From an uncultured Oxalobacteraceae bacterium (GTDB lineage Bacteria > Pseudomonadota > Gammaproteobacteria > Burkholderiales > Burkholderiaceae_D), in assembly GCA_903862415.1 (NCBI GenBank), contig CAIOYD010000041.1:173739-237738 (forward strand): a stretch of 64,000 nt of DNA, read 5' to 3'. Positions 50,941-60,768 of the stretch are shown here, piece after piece (position 1 is the stretch's first letter; every line of letters starts with the position of its first letter). The notes beneath the pieces were generated by a model that was given only the letters and a program-made list of their open reading frames with translations, did no database searches and was not told where the DNA came from. A program made the translations under genes and the position numbers.

Positions 50941-52062
50941 TCAGCGCGATATTTTTCCGCCCGCGCCGATGATAGTTGTTTCCACCCATTGCGAGGCGTT
51001 ATTCGATTTGCTGAAGTCAACCACAAAGCCGCCCAAATCCAGACGCAAATTGTGCAGTGAAGCGTTGATGCTTTCCGACGTGACTTTACCATTGATGCGT
51101 TTAATTGCCTCTACCGTCACTCTGGCCGCCACATAACCTTCCATGCTGGCATAGCTGTAGCTTGGATTGGCTTCGGCAGCCATGGCGCGGCGGTAGTCTT
51201 TGGACAGAGATATCGGTTCTGAATGCGGGCTGGGCATGACAGCAGGCACGACTACACCTCTGGCTGCATTGCCTGCCATGGTGGCCAGTGGTTCGGTGCC
51301 AACAAAAGACAAGGTGGTGAACAAACCAACATAGCCGGCATTGCGCGCTTTGATCAATAATTCACTTTCGGTTTTATAGGCACTGACAACAAAAACCGTA
51401 TCAACGTGATTCGCCAGAATTTTGGCCACAGCGGTATCAACCTTGATGGAGTTGCGTTCGACCGTTTCCATCCAGACGATTTTCATGTCCGGGTGTTTCG
51501 CGATGGCCGCTTGCATAGCATGCAGACCGGCATCACCAAAGGCATCTTTTTGGTACACAATACCCATGGTACGCAAGCCCATGCCATCGATTTCTTTGGT
51601 AATTCGCAGGGCTTCATCGTTATAGCTGGCGCGAATATTGTAGACATTGTCGAATTTACCGTCGCGCAGACTTTCTGCACCCGTGTAGGCGCCGATAAAT
51701 GGCAGGCCAGAGGATTTCACCGTTGGCATCACCGCCAGACTGGTTGGCGTTCCTACATAGCCGACCAACGCAACGGCTTTATCGTCATTGATCAGTTTTT
51801 GGGTATTTTGCAGAGTGCGTTCAGGTTCATAACCGTCATCGAGGGTAATGAGTTTAATCACACGGCCATTAATGCCGCCGCGTTCATTGACCTGGTTAAA
51901 ATAGGCATTCATGCCACGTGCCATCTCCGTACCCAGCATGCTTGCTGGTCCTGTCAGTGCGGCTGACTGGCCTAATACGATAGGTTCAGAAGCCAGGGCA
52001 GTGCCACATGCAAGTAACACAACTAAAATCGACGGCACTAATCGTAGCCATTTATTCATCAT
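50941..52062 (-). CDS. Branched-chain amino-acid-type ABC transporter binding protein
   Basis: 373 residues. Signal peptide (RLVPSILVVLLACGTALA) followed by PIVLGQSAALTGPASMLGTE, the typical start of Peripla_BP_6 (LivJ-like) receptors, then NERGGINGRVIKLITLDDGY and YVGTPTSLAVMPTVKSSGLPF. No permease or ATPase genes are next to it; it stands as a single transcription unit with its own terminator. Such orphan receptors are frequent in Burkholderiales and may serve in sensing or share a distant transporter. Ligand unknown. Confidence 0.88.
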   Translation of the reverse strand: MMNKWLRLVPSILVVLLACGTALASEPIVLGQSAALTGPASMLGTEMARGMNAYFNQVNERGGINGRVIKLITLDDGYEPERTLQNTQKLINDDKAVALVGYVGTPTSLAVMPTVKSSGLPFIGAYTGAESLRDGKFDNVYNIRASYNDEALRITKEIDGMGLRTMGIVYQKDAFGDAGLHAMQAAIAKHPDMKIVWMETVERNSIKVDTAVAKILANHVDTVFVVSAYKTESELLIKARNAGYVGLFTTLSFVGTEPLATMAGNAARGVVVPAVMPSPHSEPISLSKDYRRAMAAEANPSYSYASMEGYVAARVTVEAIKRINGKVTSESINASLHNLRLDLGGFVVDFSKSNNASQWVETTIIGAGGKISR

Positions 52063-52304
52063 AATTTATCCTGATAACTTGAAATAAAGGTAGAGCTAAT
52101 CATTCAACACAGCCGCATTGACGGAGTTGATTGATAAAAATTTGCTGAGTGATTGTTAAAAAACACGGGTTTTTGCTATAACCCAGCTTTTTAGTATAGG
52201 TGACGAATTTGAATTGGGTGAACATTAAAATTCGCTTTTTTATGTGCAATTGTTTCTAAAAGTAAGACTCCTGTTAAGTGGAATGGCAGTGCCTGTCCGG
52301 GAAA

Positions 52305-53105
52305 TCAGCCAAAACGGAAATTGGAAACTGTCAGACCACCCATGAAGGTGGATTCATGATAAACACAGATGGCGCTGGCTTTTTCTGCGGCCCCAAGTGC
52401 GACCATAAGTGGCAGCAAATGTTCTTCACGTGGATGGCATGCGCGAGCTGCGGGCGCCTGTTCCCATGCGATGAGTTGTTCGGTTCGTTTAAGCGGATCA
52501 GTCTGCAACAGGGTGGTTTGCAGCCAGGCATCAAAGATCGCCGAGGAAGCGTAGCCAGCAGCGCCAAACTGGCGCAGATTGTGATAGCTCAGACCGCTGC
52601 CAATAATCAGTATGCCCTGATTACGCAGCGACGCCAGAGCTCGTCCGATCGCCAGATGGGTCGCCGGATCGAGTCCGGTTTTGAGTGACAGTTGTACGAT
52701 CGGAATATCCGCCCTGGGGTATACAGGATACAGCGCTGAATAAGTGCCGTGATCAAAACCGCGTTGCCCATCGAGTCTGGCAGCTAATCCGGCTTGCTGT
52801 AACAAGGTTTGTACCTGTGCGGCCAGTTCAGGCGAGCCGGGTGCCGGATAACTGATGTGATAGGTGTGCTCCGGGAAGCCACCGTAATCGTAAATCATGC
52901 CGGGGGCGGCATTGGCCATGATACTCAGTTCAGCTTCTTCCCAGTGTGCCGAGATCACCAGCAATGCTTTTGGCGTGACGCCAAGCTGGCGCGGAATATC
53001 CTGCAGCGCAGCTTCGAGAATGGCATAGGTCTGGCCAAATTCAGCCCGCATAAATGGCCAGGGTCCACCGCCATGAGAGAGAAAGTAAGTGGGAAGTGTC
53101 AGCAT
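52305..53105 (-). CDS. DODA-type extradiol ring-cleavage dioxygenase (YgiD-like)
   Basis: 266 residues. Class III extradiol dioxygenase family, in which members cleave DOPA-like catechols or act on unknown substrates. Putative metal ligands are the His of FLSHGGGPWPF, of VISAHWEEAEL and of DHGTYSALYP, with a C-terminal HPREEHLLPLMVALGAA segment. The order agrees with YgiD of E. coli (4,5-DOPA dioxygenase). It stands alone, divergent from clpB. Substrate not predictable. Confidence 0.88.
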   Translation of the reverse strand: MLTLPTYFLSHGGGPWPFMRAEFGQTYAILEAALQDIPRQLGVTPKALLVISAHWEEAELSIMANAAPGMIYDYGGFPEHTYHISYPAPGSPELAAQVQTLLQQAGLAARLDGQRGFDHGTYSALYPVYPRADIPIVQLSLKTGLDPATHLAIGRALASLRNQGILIIGSGLSYHNLRQFGAAGYASSAIFDAWLQTTLLQTDPLKRTEQLIAWEQAPAARACHPREEHLLPLMVALGAAEKASAICVYHESTFMGGLTVSNFRFG

Positions 53106-53408
53106 GGTAGCGGTTTCTTTGGGATTGGCGGCATGTAAGCATTATTCTGCCAGCAAGCACCGAAGCTTTTTAACTCGGGCTCGTATTATAACATATTTCC
53201 TCATGGAAACAAAGTTCCCTGTTGATTCCATTCAAATGGGAAATTCTTTTCCTTATACCGCGTGTTTGCTCGTCACTACCCCTGACTACTTGATGTGGGT
53301 CAACAATGGTCGGAATATCGCTGGTTATCGGAAACTGGTGACTTGTAAATTACGATACATGCCTAATCTATCTGAAAGTCTGGTTTTTACACCATTAAGG
53401 AGATTTCC
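53106..53408. promoter_or_regulatory. clpB upstream region
   Basis: 303-base gap. Apart from the sigma-32 promoter candidate and the clpB ribosome site (AAGGAG at 53396-53401), nothing clear is seen. A plus-strand frame running across it does not look coding. Confidence 0.5.
53342..53369 (+). promoter_or_regulatory. Heat-shock (sigma-32) promoter candidate for clpB
   Basis: CTTGTAA, a 13-base spacer and CCTAATCT resemble the consensus CTTGAAA and CCCCATNT (six of seven and six of eight bases). It lies 40 bases before the start codon. Confidence 0.55.
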
Positions 53409-55991
53409 ATGCGATTTGATAAGCTAACCACCAAATTACAGGCAGCATTGGCGAATGCGCAAAGTTTAGCAGTGCGTAAAGATAATGCCTACATTGAGCC
53501 CATCCATATTTTGCTGGCGTTGCTGGAAGATGAGGATATGGCGGCCAGTTCACTGCTGCAGCGTGCCGGAGTCAATGTGGCGGCACTGACTGCTTCGCTG
53601 AGTCTGGCGCTCGGACGTATAGCCCAGGTTTCTGGTAACGGTGGTGAAGTGCAGCTCAGCCGTGAATCGTCGGCGCTATTTAATCTGGCTGAGAAAGAAT
53701 CGGAAAAGCGCGGCGACCAGTTTCTGGCTTCAGAAATTGTGCTGCTGGCTTTGTGCGATGACAAATCCGAAGCCGGTCAGCTGGCACGTCAGCATGGCCT
53801 TAATAAAACTGCCATGCAGGCGGCTATTGATGCTGTGCGTGGCGGCGTTGGCGTGGATGCACCGGAGGCTGAGGGCCAGCGTGAAGCGCTGAAAAAATAT
53901 ACCGTTGATTTAACCGTGCTGGCGCGCAAAGGCAAACTTGATCCGGTGATTGGGCGTGATGATGAAATTCGCCGCACCATCCAGATTTTGCAGCGTCGCA
54001 GTAAAAACAACCCAGTCCTGATCGGAGAGCCCGGGGTCGGTAAAACGGCGATTGTCGAAGGACTGGCACAACGGATTGTCAATGGAGAAGTGCCTGATAG
54101 TCTGAAATCTAAACGGGTGTTATCACTCGATATGGCTTCTTTGCTGGCCGGTGCCAAATACCGTGGTGAATTTGAAGAACGGCTCAAATCTGTGCTTAAA
54201 GAAATCGCTCTGGATGAAGGGCAAACGATTGTATTTATTGATGAACTCCATACCATGGTCGGAGCCGGCAAGGCCGAAGGCGCCATTGATGCGGGCAATA
54301 TGCTCAAGCCCGCGCTCGCGCGTGGTGAGTTGCATTGCATAGGCGCGACTACGTTGGATGAATATCGCAAATATGTGGAAAAAGATGCGGCATTAGAACG
54401 GCGCTTTCAAAAAGTGTTGGTGGATGAGCCGAGTGTCGAAGCTACGATTGCGATTTTGCGCGGCTTACAGGAAAAATATGAAGTTCATCATGGTGTCGAC
54501 ATCACCGACCCGGCCATTATTGCCGCAGCTGAACTGTCGCATCGCTATATTACTGACCGCTTTTTACCTGATAAAGCGATCGACCTGATTGATGAAGCAG
54601 CCGCTAAAATCAAAATAGAAATTGATTCGCGTCCTGAAGTGATGGACAAGCTGGACCGGCGTACTATTCAGCTCAAAATTGAACGCGAAGCGATCAAGAA
54701 AGAAAAAGACGAAGGCTCCAAAAAACGCCTGACTCTGCTCGATGAAGAAATCGTCAAACTCGAACGCGAGTATGCCGATCTGGAAGAAATCTGGAAAGCC
54801 GAAAAAGCGTCGGTACAGGGTAGTACCCAGATCAAGGAAGAGATTGAAAAAGTACGCCTGCAAATGGAAGAGGCGCGTCGCAAAGGTGACTGGCAAACTA
54901 TGTCGGAGTTGCAGTATGGTCGCCTGCCAGAGCTCGAGGCACAACAAAAACAGATTGATAAAGGCGAAGCCAAAAATGGTAAGGCACCCAAACTGCGTCT
55001 GCTGCGCACTCAGGTCGGTGCAGAAGAAATTGCTGAAGTAGTTTCACGTGCAACCGGAATTCCGGTCTCGCGCATGATGACAGGTGAGCGCGAAAAACTC
55101 ATTCATATGGAAGAGCGTCTGCATCAGCGTTTGGTTGGTCAGGATGAGGCAGTGGTGGCGGTATCTGACGCCATCCGGCGCTCGCGTGCTGGCCTGGGTG
55201 ACACCAGCAGACCGTATGGTTCGTTTCTGTTTCTCGGACCGACCGGGGTGGGTAAAACCGAATTGTGCAAAGCGCTGGCCGGATTTTTATTTGACAGCGA
55301 AGATGCTCTGATCCGCATTGATATGAGTGAATTCATGGAGAAACATTCCGTAGCCCGCTTAATTGGCGCTCCACCAGGTTATGTTGGTTATGAAGAAGGC
55401 GGTTATCTGACGGAAGCAGTGCGGCGCAAACCGTATTGCGTGATTTTGCTCGATGAGGTGGAAAAGGCTCATCACGATGTCTTTAATGTACTCTTGCAGG
55501 TACTCGATGATGGTCGTATGACCGATGGTCAGGGACGTACAGTCGATTTTAAAAACACCGTGATTGTGATGACCTCTAATTTGGGTTCGCACCGGATTCA
55601 GGCGATGGAAGAGAGCGAGCCATCGCTGGTTAAAATGGCAGTAATGGCAGAAGTGCGTGAGCATTTCCGTCCGGAATTCATCAATCGGATTGATGAGATC
55701 GTCGTTTTCCATGCGCTGGATGCAAAAAATATCGGTTCGATTGCCAAAATTCAGCTCGGCATCTTGCAGGGTAGGATGGCTAAACTGGAAATTGGTCTGG
55801 AAATCAGTAACGAAGCGTTGGAAAAAATTGCCGATGCCGGTTTCGATCCGGTCTATGGAGCACGACCTCTCAAACGTGCTATCCAGCAAATGATAGAAAA
55901 CCCGCTCTCCAAACTGATTCTGGAAGGACGTTATGGCCCTAAACAGACTGTCAAAATCGCATTAAAACAGGGGCAATTGGTATTTGAATAA
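53409..55991 (+). CDS. clpB: ATP-dependent disaggregase ClpB
   Basis: Hexameric chaperone that works with DnaK to dissolve aggregates. 860 residues: N-domain with two Clp repeats (1-145), first AAA+ module (Walker [11 protein letters not shown], Walker [12 protein letters not shown]), the coiled-coil M domain typical of ClpB (about 405-525), second AAA+ module (Walker [27 protein letters not shown] pore region, Walker [12 protein letters not shown]) and the C-terminal domain ([15 protein letters not shown]). The ClpP-binding loop seen in ClpA is absent, as expected. The ATG follows a strong ribosome site and a sigma-32-like promoter. Confidence 0.97.
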   Translation: MRFDKLTTKLQAALANAQSLAVRKDNAYIEPIHILLALLEDEDMAASSLLQRAGVNVAALTASLSLALGRIAQVSGNGGEVQLSRESSALFNLAEKESEKRGDQFLASEIVLLALCDDKSEAGQLARQHGLNKTAMQAAIDAVRGGVGVDAPEAEGQREALKKYTVDLTVLARKGKLDPVIGRDDEIRRTIQILQRRSKNNPVLIGEPGVGKTAIVEGLAQRIVNGEVPDSLKSKRVLSLDMASLLAGAKYRGEFEERLKSVLKEIALDEGQTIVFIDELHTMVGAGKAEGAIDAGNMLKPALARGELHCIGATTLDEYRKYVEKDAALERRFQKVLVDEPSVEATIAILRGLQEKYEVHHGVDITDPAIIAAAELSHRYITDRFLPDKAIDLIDEAAAKIKIEIDSRPEVMDKLDRRTIQLKIEREAIKKEKDEGSKKRLTLLDEEIVKLEREYADLEEIWKAEKASVQGSTQIKEEIEKVRLQMEEARRKGDWQTMSELQYGRLPELEAQQKQIDKGEAKNGKAPKLRLLRTQVGAEEIAEVVSRATGIPVSRMMTGEREKLIHMEERLHQRLVGQDEAVVAVSDAIRRSRAGLGDTSRPYGSFLFLGPTGVGKTELCKALAGFLFDSEDALIRIDMSEFMEKHSVARLIGAPPGYVGYEEGGYLTEAVRRKPYCVILLDEVEKAHHDVFNVLLQVLDDGRMTDGQGRTVDFKNTVIVMTSNLGSHRIQAMEESEPSLVKMAVMAEVREHFRPEFINRIDEIVVFHALDAKNIGSIAKIQLGILQGRMAKLEIGLEISNEALEKIADAGFDPVYGARPLKRAIQQMIENPLSKLILEGRYGPKQTVKIALKQGQLVFE

Positions 55992-56009
55992 TCTATTGAC
56001 AAGGCTATT

Positions 56010-56044
56010 CGGCAACGCGGATCGGGTTTTGCTCCGCGTTGCCG
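56010..56044. terminator. Strong hairpin after clpB
   Basis: Perfect 12-bp stem CGGCAACGCGGA / TCCGCGTTGCCG with an 11-base loop 18 bases after the stop. No T-run follows, so it may be Rho-dependent or protect the mRNA end. Confidence 0.65.
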
Positions 56045-56148
56045 GCAGTAATCCTTAGTCAGTCCGCACAGTTTGTTCCTGATCAATGGGCGGTACAGAT
56101 AAAGTTGATAGAGTCCTCTAATCTTTTTTTACCCATGAAAGACATATT

Positions 56149-57294
56149 TTGCTCACTTCTTCATTCCCATTATTTACTCTAAAAGACAAATTATTGCTGC
56201 CGATCGTGCAAGGGGGCATGGGGGTGGGTGTGTCTGCGCACCGACTGGCCGGTACTGTGGCCGGACTCGGTGCTCTGGGCACGATATCGAGCGTTGATTT
56301 GCGCCGCCATCATCCCGATTTGATGGCGCAAACCGGTCGTAGTCGCGATAAAGAACCGATTAATCAGGCCAATATGATTGCGCTGGACCGAGAAATTAAG
56401 CTTGCACAAAAACTGGCTGGCGGCAAAGGCATGTTGGCAGTCAATGTCATGAAGGCCGTGTCGGAATACGCCGCGTATGTGCGCCAGGCTTGCGCGAGTG
56501 GCATTGATGCTGTTGTGGTCGGCGCAGGTTTGCCGATGGATTTACCCGAACTGACTATCGATTTCCCTAAAGTTGCCCTGATACCGATTTTATCTGATGC
56601 GCGTGGTATTGCCCTGATCCTGAAAAAATGGATGCGTAAAAATCGTCTGCCGGACGCCATCGTGATTGAAAATCCGCGCTATGCCGCAGGTCATCTGGGC
56701 GCAGCCCGCCCGGAAGATGTTAATTCGCCGCATTTTGCGTTTTCCTCCGTGCTTGAAAGCACGCTGCAACTGTTTAAAGACCTGAAAATCGAATCGGAAA
56801 AAATTCCCCTGATTGTGGCCGGTGGTATACATCAGCACAGTCAGGTAGCGGAAATGTTTTCTCTCGGTGCTTCTGCCGTGCAGCTTGGTACTCCGTTTGC
56901 GGTGACCGAGGAAGGCGATGCGCACGCTAACTTTAAAAAGGTTCTGGTTGAAGCCCGGCCGGAAGATATTGTGACGTTTATGAGTGTGGCCGGTTTGCCT
57001 GCTCGCGGCGTAAAAACTCCCTGGCTGGCTAATTATCTCGACAAAGAAGTCAAGATGCAGGGCAAGGCCAAAATTCAGGATTGCACTGTTGGCTTTGATT
57101 GTCTGCAGCAGTGTGGTCTGCGGGATGGCAATGCCAAAGCCGGACAATTCTGTATTGATACTCGTCTGGGATTTGCGCTCGAAGGCGATGTCAAACGCGG
57201 GTTGTTTTTCCGTGGTTCTGAACCACTGCCGTTGGGGAATGCCATACGGCCAGTACGGGAATTAATTAACTACATGCTCAACGGCCGTAAATAA
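56149..57294 (+). CDS. Nitronate monooxygenase family flavoprotein
   Basis: About 381 residues in the FMN-dependent 2-nitropropane dioxygenase/nitronate monooxygenase fold. Motifs: LPIVQGGMGVGVSAHRLAG, VVVGAGLPMDLPE, HLGAARPEDVN, PLIVAGGIHQHSQVAEMFSLGASAVQLGT (phosphate-binding part) and VMSVAGLPARGVKTPWL-type end. The C-terminal Cys-rich stretch (DCTVGFDCLQQCGL) is notable. Members oxidise alkyl nitronates or are of unknown use. The start is uncertain: TTG at 56149 is the best in-frame option and has no good ribosome site. It ends 18 bases from the converging smpB. Confidence 0.85.
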   Translation: MLTSSFPLFTLKDKLLLPIVQGGMGVGVSAHRLAGTVAGLGALGTISSVDLRRHHPDLMAQTGRSRDKEPINQANMIALDREIKLAQKLAGGKGMLAVNVMKAVSEYAAYVRQACASGIDAVVVGAGLPMDLPELTIDFPKVALIPILSDARGIALILKKWMRKNRLPDAIVIENPRYAAGHLGAARPEDVNSPHFAFSSVLESTLQLFKDLKIESEKIPLIVAGGIHQHSQVAEMFSLGASAVQLGTPFAVTEEGDAHANFKKVLVEARPEDIVTFMSVAGLPARGVKTPWLANYLDKEVKMQGKAKIQDCTVGFDCLQQCGLRDGNAKAGQFCIDTRLGFALEGDVKRGLFFRGSEPLPLGNAIRPVRELINYMLNGRK

Positions 57295-57312
57295 GGGCCC
57301 AACACGGCAGTG

Positions 57313-57762
57313 TCAGCGGCGGTGAACTTTCATGATTTGCTGCTGCTCGCGCTGCCAGTCGCGGTTTTTTTCGGTTTCGCGCTTGTCATACTGTTTTTTA
57401 CCCTTGGCCAGACCAATTTGCAGCTTTACCCGACCACCTTTAAAGTGCATATTCACCGGTACCAGGGTATATCCTGCGCGCTCCACTTTGCCGATGAGTT
57501 TGTTGATTTCTGACTTGTTGAGTAATAGTTTGCGAGTGCGCAGAGCTTCCGGGCTGATGTGGGTTGATGCTGTGGGTAAAGCACCGATATGGCAGCCAAA
57601 CAGAAAAATCTCCCCTTGTTTGACGATCACGTAGGCTTCCTTGAGTTGCACTCGTCCTGCACGGATTGCCTTGACTTCCCAACCCTGCAAAACTACTCCG
57701 GCTTCAAATTGTTCTTCGATAAAATAATCGTGGAAGGCTTTTTTGTTATCTGCAATGCTCAT
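57313..57762 (-). CDS. smpB: SsrA-binding protein SmpB
   Basis: 149-residue partner of tmRNA in ribosome rescue. N-terminal [37 protein letters not shown] is typical, [13 protein letters not shown] and [16 protein letters not shown] follow, and the basic tail ([21 protein letters not shown]) is the part that reaches the decoding centre. Divergent from ratA across a 102-base region with a perfect inverted repeat. The tmRNA gene itself is not in the window. Confidence 0.97.
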   Translation of the reverse strand: MSIADNKKAFHDYFIEEQFEAGVVLQGWEVKAIRAGRVQLKEAYVIVKQGEIFLFGCHIGALPTASTHISPEALRTRKLLLNKSEINKLIGKVERAGYTLVPVNMHFKGGRVKLQIGLAKGKKQYDKRETEKNRDWQREQQQIMKVHRR

Positions 57763-57796
57763 AGGATCAGGTAAAATTTCAATTCTGGGTTGGGGC

Positions 57797-57833
57797 GTGT
57801 TAACATTCGCACCCGGCAGACGAATGTTAACAC
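57797..57833. repeat. Perfect 13-bp inverted repeat between smpB and ratA
   Basis: GTGTTAACATTCG (57797-57809) and CGAATGTTAACAC (57821-57833), 11-base loop. Each arm includes the palindrome GTTAAC. It is centrally placed between divergent genes and has no T-run in either direction. Confidence 0.8.
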
Positions 57834-57864
57834 ATCCTTACTCTTCTATATTGGTTAATCAAAC

Positions 57865-58299
57865 ATGGCTGTAGTACAAAAAACGGTATTGGTTGGCTAT
57901 AGCGCTGAACAAATGTTCGCTTTGGTCGATGCGGTGGAAGCTTACCCCGATTTTTTGCCCTGGTGCGGCGGTGTGGAGGTCGGCGAACGTGATGAACACC
58001 GTCTGGTGTCGACCATACATATCAATTTCCATGGGGTACAGCAAAGTTTTTCTACGGAAAACACCAATGTCAGACCGGTGCAGATGAAAATGAAGCTGCT
58101 CTCAGGTCCTTTTAAGCAACTTGATGGTACCTGGACCTTTAAAGCCCTGCGCGACGATGCCTGTAAAATCGAATTTGAACTGCACTATGAATTTTCCAGC
58201 AAAATTTTAGAACATGTGATCGGTCCGGTGTTCATTAAAATTGCCAATAGCTTTATCGATGCCTTTTGTGTTCGTGCGGAAAGTGTGTATGGAAAATAG
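57865..58299 (+). CDS. ratA: RatA-like START-domain protein
   Basis: 144 residues of the polyketide-cyclase/START family (E. coli RatA/YfjG; described as affecting ribosome subunit association, and in other organisms as a coenzyme-Q-binding Coq10 homologue). Visible parts: VLVGYSAEQMFALVDAVEAYPDFLPWCGGVEV, PFKQLDGTWTFKAL, IEFELHYEFSSKIL and IANSFIDAFCVRAESVYG. It overlaps rnfH by 11 bases, the same pairing as in many proteobacteria. Confidence 0.92.
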   Translation: MAVVQKTVLVGYSAEQMFALVDAVEAYPDFLPWCGGVEVGERDEHRLVSTIHINFHGVQQSFSTENTNVRPVQMKMKLLSGPFKQLDGTWTFKALRDDACKIEFELHYEFSSKILEHVIGPVFIKIANSFIDAFCVRAESVYGK

Positions 58300-58573
58300 T
58301 CCGGTAATCGCGGTTCAGGTTTGTTACCTCGCGCCGGAGCAACAATGGTTGCAGCCATTGTCGGTTCCGACCGGAACAACCATAGAGCAGGCGCTACAAG
58401 TCAGTGGCCTGTGGCAGCAATTTCCACAAACGCGCCAGTACAAGGTGGGAGTTTTTTCCCGCATTAAGCCCTTGGAGGCCGAAGTTCTGGCCGGTGACCG
58501 GATAGAAATTTACCGCCCCTTGCAGGTTGATCCGATGGCGGCAAGGCGCAAACGGGCGGTAAGCAAGTCTTAA
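58289..58573 (+). CDS. rnfH: RnfH ubiquitin-fold protein
   Basis: 94 residues starting MENSPVIAVQVCYLAPEQQ inside the end of ratA. The RnfH/UPF0125 family pattern is there: VQVCYLAPEQQWLQPLSVP, the KVGVFSRIKPLEAEVLAGDRIEIYRPL core and a basic tail (AARRKRAVSKS). Function is not known; the fold is beta-grasp and the gene is a constant partner of ratA. It ends next to the converging DUF4124 gene (4-base overlap). Confidence 0.9.
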   Translation: MENSPVIAVQVCYLAPEQQWLQPLSVPTGTTIEQALQVSGLWQQFPQTRQYKVGVFSRIKPLEAEVLAGDRIEIYRPLQVDPMAARRKRAVSKS

Positions 58574-59067
58574 TTACATTCACTGCTGAGGTTTTGAGTC
58601 GCTTCACTTTGCAATTTGGCACGACTTTCATCGTTGATATATACCTTGTTGCCCTTGGCGTCGGTCTGGCTCATGCGCTGACCGGAATCCAGAGTGCGTT
58701 TGTATTCTTGCAGACGGCGGCAGTTGTCTTTCTTTTTTTGCGCATTGCTGGCTTCTTCAGCGTCTTTTTTCTCTTTGGCAGCCATTGCATCATGCTGTTT
58801 TTTATAAGCCAGTTCTTTTTCTGCCAGTGATTCCGGTTGTTTGATGTCGGCTTTGCCATCAGAAGCGGGCGCCGCTTGCTGGGTATCCATAGACATGCCT
58901 GCAGAACGGACGATCTTGTTTTTTGGTACCGAAGGCGGTGGCGGCTGATCAGAGAATTGTTTATTGCCTTTTTCATCCAGCCAGACATACTGAGCCAGAG
59001 CGGAGCTGCTGATGGCCAGTAAGGTGGCAAGGAGAATAAAGGTATTGCGCAGGGAAGGCTTCATCAT
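58570..59067 (-). CDS. DUF4124-containing exported protein
   Basis: About 165 residues from MMKPSLRNTFILLATLLAI; longer in-frame starts exist but this one begins the signal peptide, which ends near SSALA. The DUF4124 domain is YVWLDEKGNKQFSDQPPPP. It is followed by a Lys/Glu-rich coiled stretch (LAEKELAYKKQHDAMAAKEK) with an acidic-basic pattern, and ends NLSSECN. Exported; exact role unknown. Between rnfH and guaB in this bacterial group such a gene is frequent. Confidence 0.85.
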   Translation of the reverse strand: MMKPSLRNTFILLATLLAISSSALAQYVWLDEKGNKQFSDQPPPPSVPKNKIVRSAGMSMDTQQAAPASDGKADIKQPESLAEKELAYKKQHDAMAAKEKKDAEEASNAQKKKDNCRRLQEYKRTLDSGQRMSQTDAKGNKVYINDESRAKLQSEATQNLSSECN

Positions 59068-59240
59068 ATTCACTTTGGGGTTATTGGTGACGCAAGGGAT
59101 GGGTTTCATCATGACATAGATTTCGCCATGCTTGGGCCCGGATGTCAATCAAGTTTACGTTTGGCAACTAATTTTTTAAATTATTTCCAAAAAATAACAA
59201 ATAATCTGTTCAGCAGTGAGACGATTTTGTTGGTTTTCTG

Positions 59241-59246
59241 TATAAT
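59241..59246 (+). promoter_or_regulatory. -10 element of guaB
   Basis: A perfect TATAAT lies 27 bases before the guaB start. No good -35 is seen at 16-18 bases. The AT-rich stretch upstream (59170-59205) may serve as an UP-like or curved region. Confidence 0.5.
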
Positions 59247-59272
59247 TCGGTTTTGCGCCTATAGGAAATACT

Positions 59273-60733
59273 ATGCGTCTCCTCCAAAAAGCACTCACTT
59301 TTGATGATGTGCTGCTCGTTCCAGCTTATTCTGACATTCTCCCTAAAGAGACTTCGCTTGCGACTCGTTTGACCCGCAACATTACTTTAAATATACCCTT
59401 GTTATCGGCTGCCATGGATACGGTGACAGAAGCGCGTCTGGCTATTGCCATGGCGCAAGAGGGTGGTATTGGTATTGTGCACAAAAATTTAACTCCCAAA
59501 GAGCAGGCCAGTGAAGTGGCTAAGGTAAAACGCTTTGAGTCTGGTGTCTTGCGTGACCCGATCACGATTCCACCCAGTATGACAATTCGCGATGTGATGG
59601 CACTTTCACAACAACATGGCATCAGCGGTTTTCCCGTGGTCGAAGGTAAAGTGGTCGTCGGTATTATCACCAACCGTGATTTGCGCTTTGAACGCGAACT
59701 CGATGCTCAGGTACGTGACAAAATGACACCGCGCGAAAAGTTGGTGTATGTGGATGAAAACGCCGATGTGGTCGAAGCCAAGCGGTTGATGAACAAACAC
59801 CGGCTCGAACGCGTGCTGGTGGTGAATGAAGAATTTGAACTGCGCGGTCTGATTACCGTCAAGGATATTCAAAAATCGACCGAGCATCCGTTTGCTTCCA
59901 AAGACAGTCAGGGTAAATTGCGCGTCGGTGCTGCCGTTGGCGTCGGTCCGGACAATGATGAACGCATCGATCTGCTGGTCAAGGCAGGAGTTGATGTGAT
60001 TGTGGTCGATACCGCACACGGCCACTCCAAAGGTGTGCTCGATCGTATCCGCTGGATCAAAACCCATTACCCGCAGGTCGATGTCATCGGTGGCAATATT
60101 GCCACTGCTGCGGCTGCGCTGGCGATGGTGGAGCACGGTGCTGACGGCGTCAAGGTTGGTATTGGTCCGGGTTCGATTTGCACCACCCGGATTGTTGCCG
60201 GGGTCGGTGTACCGCAAATTTCAGCGATTTCCAATGTCGCCAATGCCCTTAAAGGTACAGGCGTGCCGTGTATTGCGGATGGTGGGGTACGTTTTTCCGG
60301 TGATGTGTCCAAAGCGCTGGCAGCGGGTGCCTCGACCGTGATGATGGGCAGCATGTTCGCCGGCACGGAAGAAGCACCGGGTGAAGTGATCCTGTTTCAG
60401 GGGCGCAGCTATAAATCGTATCGCGGCATGGGCAGTCTGGGTGCCATGGCAGCAGGTTCGGCAGATCGCTATTTCCAGGAAGCCGATGCCAGCACCGAAA
60501 AAATGGTTCCGGAAGGGATTGAAGGCCGTGTTGCCTATAAAGGCAGTGTGCTGGCGATCCTGTTCCAATTGGTGGGTGGCGTCAAGCAATCCATGGGTTA
60601 CTGCGGCTGTGCCACGATAGAAGATTTACACAACAAGGCCGAATTTGTGGAAATCACTTCAGCCGGTATGCGTGAGTCACATGTGCATGATGTCCAGATC
60701 ACCAAAGAAGCACCGAATTACCGGGCCGAGTAA
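59273..60733 (+). CDS. guaB: IMP dehydrogenase
   Basis: Oxidises IMP to XMP with NAD+, the committed step to guanine nucleotides. 486 residues: (beta/alpha)8 barrel with an inserted pair of CBS domains (about 92-205), catalytic Cys303 in [15 protein letters not shown], phosphate site in [21 protein letters not shown] and the flap region [10 protein letters not shown]. Ribosome site AGGA precedes ATG. The gene for a GAF/degenerate GGDEF protein follows after 35 bases, then guaA. Confidence 0.97.
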   Translation: MRLLQKALTFDDVLLVPAYSDILPKETSLATRLTRNITLNIPLLSAAMDTVTEARLAIAMAQEGGIGIVHKNLTPKEQASEVAKVKRFESGVLRDPITIPPSMTIRDVMALSQQHGISGFPVVEGKVVVGIITNRDLRFERELDAQVRDKMTPREKLVYVDENADVVEAKRLMNKHRLERVLVVNEEFELRGLITVKDIQKSTEHPFASKDSQGKLRVGAAVGVGPDNDERIDLLVKAGVDVIVVDTAHGHSKGVLDRIRWIKTHYPQVDVIGGNIATAAAALAMVEHGADGVKVGIGPGSICTTRIVAGVGVPQISAISNVANALKGTGVPCIADGGVRFSGDVSKALAAGASTVMMGSMFAGTEEAPGEVILFQGRSYKSYRGMGSLGAMAAGSADRYFQEADASTEKMVPEGIEGRVAYKGSVLAILFQLVGGVKQSMGYCGCATIEDLHNKAEFVEITSAGMRESHVHDVQITKEAPNYRAE

Positions 60734-60768
60734 CCTTAATCAACGATAATCTGCTTCCTGGAGCGTGT

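Noticed and set aside
53089..53427. 112-codon frame upstream of clpB
   Set aside because: No family features, crosses the promoter region and runs into clpB in another frame.
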